Shown piece after piece: positions 5,333 through 7,282 of a stretch of 7,282 bases of DNA. Below the pieces are notes generated by a model, which did no database searches, was not told the DNA's origin, and saw only the letters and a list, made by a program, of their open reading frames with translations. Numbering within the stretch: the first letter of the stretch is position 1; each line of letters starts with the position of its first letter. The stretch is taken from NCBI GenBank assembly GCA_003562555.1, contig PWUO01000119.1, positions 1-7,282 of the forward strand. The letters are read 5' to 3'. Made by a program: the position numbers and the translations under genes. The stretch comes from Dehalococcoidia bacterium (lineage in GTDB: Bacteria > Chloroflexota > Dehalococcoidia > GIF9 > AB-539-J10).

Positions 5333-7282
5333 ATGTCCGTGACTCCCCTCAGGCGGCAGTATCTCAAGCTCAAAGAGCGGCACCCTGATGCGATCGTGCT
5401 GTTTCGCCTCGGCGACTTCTATGAAGTGTTCGATGAAGATGCGCGCATCGCGTCACAGGAACTGGACATTGTGCTCACTGCCCGCGAGATGGGCAAGGGC
5501 AACAAGGTTCCGATGGCGGGGATTCCCCACCACGCGCTAGACAACTATCTCGGGCGGCTTATCACGCGCGGCCACAAGGTCGCCATCTGTGAACAGCTTT
5601 CACCTCCCGGAAACGGGCTTGTCGAGCGGGATATCGTGCGTGTGGTGACCCCCGGCACGGTGCTGGAGCCGGGCCTGTTGCGGGCGAAAACCAACAACTA
5701 CCTCGTATGCGTGGCTGTGGAACGTGACCGGGTTGGCATTGCCTATGCGGACATCAGCACCGGTGAGTGTGCGGTGACCGAGGTTAGTGCTGACGACCTC
5801 TCATGTGAACTGGATCGCCTCAACCCCGCTGAACTGCTCCTTGCGGCTGGTGACGTGATGTCGGATGCATCGCGCTGGCCGGTGACACGCATTGATGACT
5901 ACTGGTTCGAGGATGATGTCGCGCTCAGGCTGATACTGGATCACTTCGAGGTGGCGACACTTGAAGGCTTCGGATGCGCAGGACTGCCGCGGGCGGTGCG
6001 CGCCGCCGGTGCACTGCTCCACTACCTCGGCGAGACGCAGAAGGAGTCTCTGCGGCACATCGCGTCGCTGTCGACGTACTCGACTGTCTCGTTTATGACG
6101 CTCGACGGCCAGACGATACGAAATTTGGAGCTCTTCGAGGGAGGCCGCTGGGGCACTGCGGAGCTCTCCCTGTTATCCATTCTTGATGAGACGAAGACCG
6201 CCATGGGCGGGCGGCAGCTTCGCACCTGGCTGGGGCGTCCGCTACTGGAGATCGGTCCGCTGCGCGAGCGACAGGACCTGGTGCAGTGGTTCTTCGAAAG
6301 CTCGCTGCGACGACGGGAGGTACGCAGCCTTCTGACACAGATTCCTGATCTGGAAAGGTTGATTGGGCGAACAGTATCGGGCAGGGCCATCCCGAGAGAA
6401 CTCTGTGTCCTTTGTTCCGGACTCGCTGCCATCCCGTCACTGCGTGACGCGATTGGGAAGGCACCCGGAGGGCTGGTGAATCGCATCCGCCCACTTGAAA
6501 CCGTCGTCGCACTGCTCTCCGACGCGCTGGCCGATGAGCCTGGGACACTTGAACGCGGGGGCGTCATCAGGGAAGGGTTTTCGGACGAGCTTGATGCGCT
6601 GCGCAGCAAGGCAAGGGATGCCCGGAAGTATCTTGCCGAACTTGAACAGCGTGAGCGTGACCGCACCGGCGTGAAGTCTTTGAGGGTGGGTTACAACCGC
6701 GTGTTCGGATACTACATCGAGGTGTCGCGCGCCAACCAGAACGCCGTACCGTCGGATTACGTGAGAAAGCAGACGCTTACCGATGCGGAGCGATTCTACA
6801 CACCTGAACTGAAGGAGTACGAATCCCTCGTCCTTAACGCGACCGAACGTATTGCCGAGATCGAGACGGCGGTCTTTCGGCAAGTGTGTGAGCAGGTTGC
6901 GGGATATGCCGACGTGGTGCTCGAGATCGCACGCGCGGTTGCCACTGCTGATGTTGCCTGCAGCCTTGCAGAGGTAGCGGTGCGACGCGCCTATGTGAGA
7001 CCGGCCCTGGATGAGGGGCTGGAGATAGAGATTCGCGCGGGACGCCATCCCATCGTGGAGGCCAGGCTCGAGCAGGGAGCGTTTGTCCCGAACGATGTGT
7101 CCCTGTCAAATCACGACGCCCAGCTTATTGTGCTCACAGGGCCCAATATGTCCGGGAAATCTACCTACTTGAGGCAGGTGGCGCTCATCGTACTGCTGGC
7201 CCAAGTGGGCAGCTACGTCCCCGCAGAGTCCGCCCGAATCGGCCTTGTCGACAGGATATTCACGCGAGTCGGAGCGCAGGAA
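5333..7282 (+). CDS. mutS: DNA mismatch repair ATPase MutS, 3' end beyond the window
   Basis: MutS recognises base mismatches and small loops and recruits MutL. The 650 residues present read open without frameshift. The N terminus has the MutS1 pattern TPLRRQYLKLK followed by RLGDFYEVF, with the mismatch-wedging Phe-x-Glu at F29 and E31, so it is a repair-type MutS and not MutS2. RNLEL (263-267) and GYNRVFGYYIEVS (453-465) mark the core/clamp region. Walker A is GPNMSGKST (603-611), followed by LRQVALIVLLAQVGSYVP and RIFTRVGAQE at the window end. Walker B and the C-terminal HTH fall outside. The ATG at 5333 starts at the usual place relative to domain I. There is no Shine-Dalgarno (AGAACCG precedes it), and a TACAAT seven bases upstream suggests a leaderless mRNA. 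It is divergent from ybeY. Confidence 0.97.
   Translation, partial: MSVTPLRRQYLKLKERHPDAIVLFRLGDFYEVFDEDARIASQELDIVLTAREMGKGNKVPMAGIPHHALDNYLGRLITRGHKVAICEQLSPPGNGLVERDIVRVVTPGTVLEPGLLRAKTNNYLVCVAVERDRVGIAYADISTGECAVTEVSADDLSCELDRLNPAELLLAAGDVMSDASRWPVTRIDDYWFEDDVALRLILDHFEVATLEGFGCAGLPRAVRAAGALLHYLGETQKESLRHIASLSTYSTVSFMTLDGQTIRNLELFEGGRWGTAELSLLSILDETKTAMGGRQLRTWLGRPLLEIGPLRERQDLVQWFFESSLRRREVRSLLTQIPDLERLIGRTVSGRAIPRELCVLCSGLAAIPSLRDAIGKAPGGLVNRIRPLETVVALLSDALADEPGTLERGGVIREGFSDELDALRSKARDARKYLAELEQRERDRTGVKSLRVGYNRVFGYYIEVSRANQNAVPSDYVRKQTLTDAERFYTPELKEYESLVLNATERIAEIETAVFRQVCEQVAGYADVVLEIARAVATADVACSLAEVAVRRAYVRPALDEGLEIEIRAGRHPIVEARLEQGAFVPNDVSLSNHDAQLIVLTGPNMSGKSTYLRQVALIVLLAQVGSYVPAESARIGLVDRIFTRVGAQE

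Noticed and set aside
5281..5373. ATG at 5373 as the ybeY start
   Set aside because: It would place the start inside mutS codons and add residues unlike YbeY; both nearer starts fit family length better.
4855..5388. Plus-strand open frame of 177 codons opposite ybeY
   Set aside because: The ybeY frame on the minus strand carries the zinc motif and family signatures; this frame has none and overlaps the mutS start.
6022..7048. Minus-strand open frames of 151-214 codons within mutS
   Set aside because: They are antisense to continuous, well-conserved MutS sequence and resemble no known protein.
1..7282. CRISPR array, insertion sequence, phage, toxin-antitoxin or defence genes
   Set aside because: No direct-repeat array, transposase, integrase or inverted terminal repeat was seen; every stretch over 300 bases is accounted for by housekeeping genes.

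Overview
The window is a compact, GC-rich (about 60% by eye) stretch of bacterial chromosome. It holds only conserved housekeeping genes and shows no mobile element, CRISPR array, tRNA or large repeat. The best guess at the host is a Chloroflexota bacterium, perhaps Dehalococcoidia-like. That rests on recalled family features: a metallo-beta-lactamase-fold protein with a GPGEYEVGG motif and an HxHPGH metal motif, and a guanylate kinase whose Walker A ends in GKD. No search was run, so the assignment is low to moderate confidence.

Layout from left to right. Positions 1-178 (minus) are the 5' half of RNase P RNA, with its own promoter just upstream. Next on the minus strand come a coiled-coil/C4 zinc-ribbon protein (224-919) and a metal-dependent hydrolase (995 to about 1642). 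A 62-107 bp divergent intergenic region separates these from a plus-strand run. That run is a bifunctional biotin ligase/repressor BirA (1750-2676), a 13-helix sodium:solute symporter that begins on the base after the birA stop, and guanylate kinase (about 4123-4761). The endoribonuclease YbeY (4774 to about 5280, minus) converges on gmk with a 12-bp gap. mutS (5333 onward, plus) is divergent from ybeY and leaves the window after the Walker A motif.

The most interesting material is regulatory. The birA upstream region carries a 28-bp palindrome with one mismatched pair, which overlaps the likely -10 element. A second inverted repeat there, GTTAACC-N14-AGTTAAC, resembles the BirA operator layout. 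Because the symporter abuts birA and its superfamily includes the animal biotin/pantothenate transporter SMVT, it is a candidate biotin (or related vitamin) importer under BirA control. Several promoters lie so close to start codons that near-leaderless mRNAs are predicted (zinc-ribbon gene, mutS, possibly the hydrolase). The ybeY and mutS promoters overlap head to head. I found no clear previously undescribed multi-gene system.
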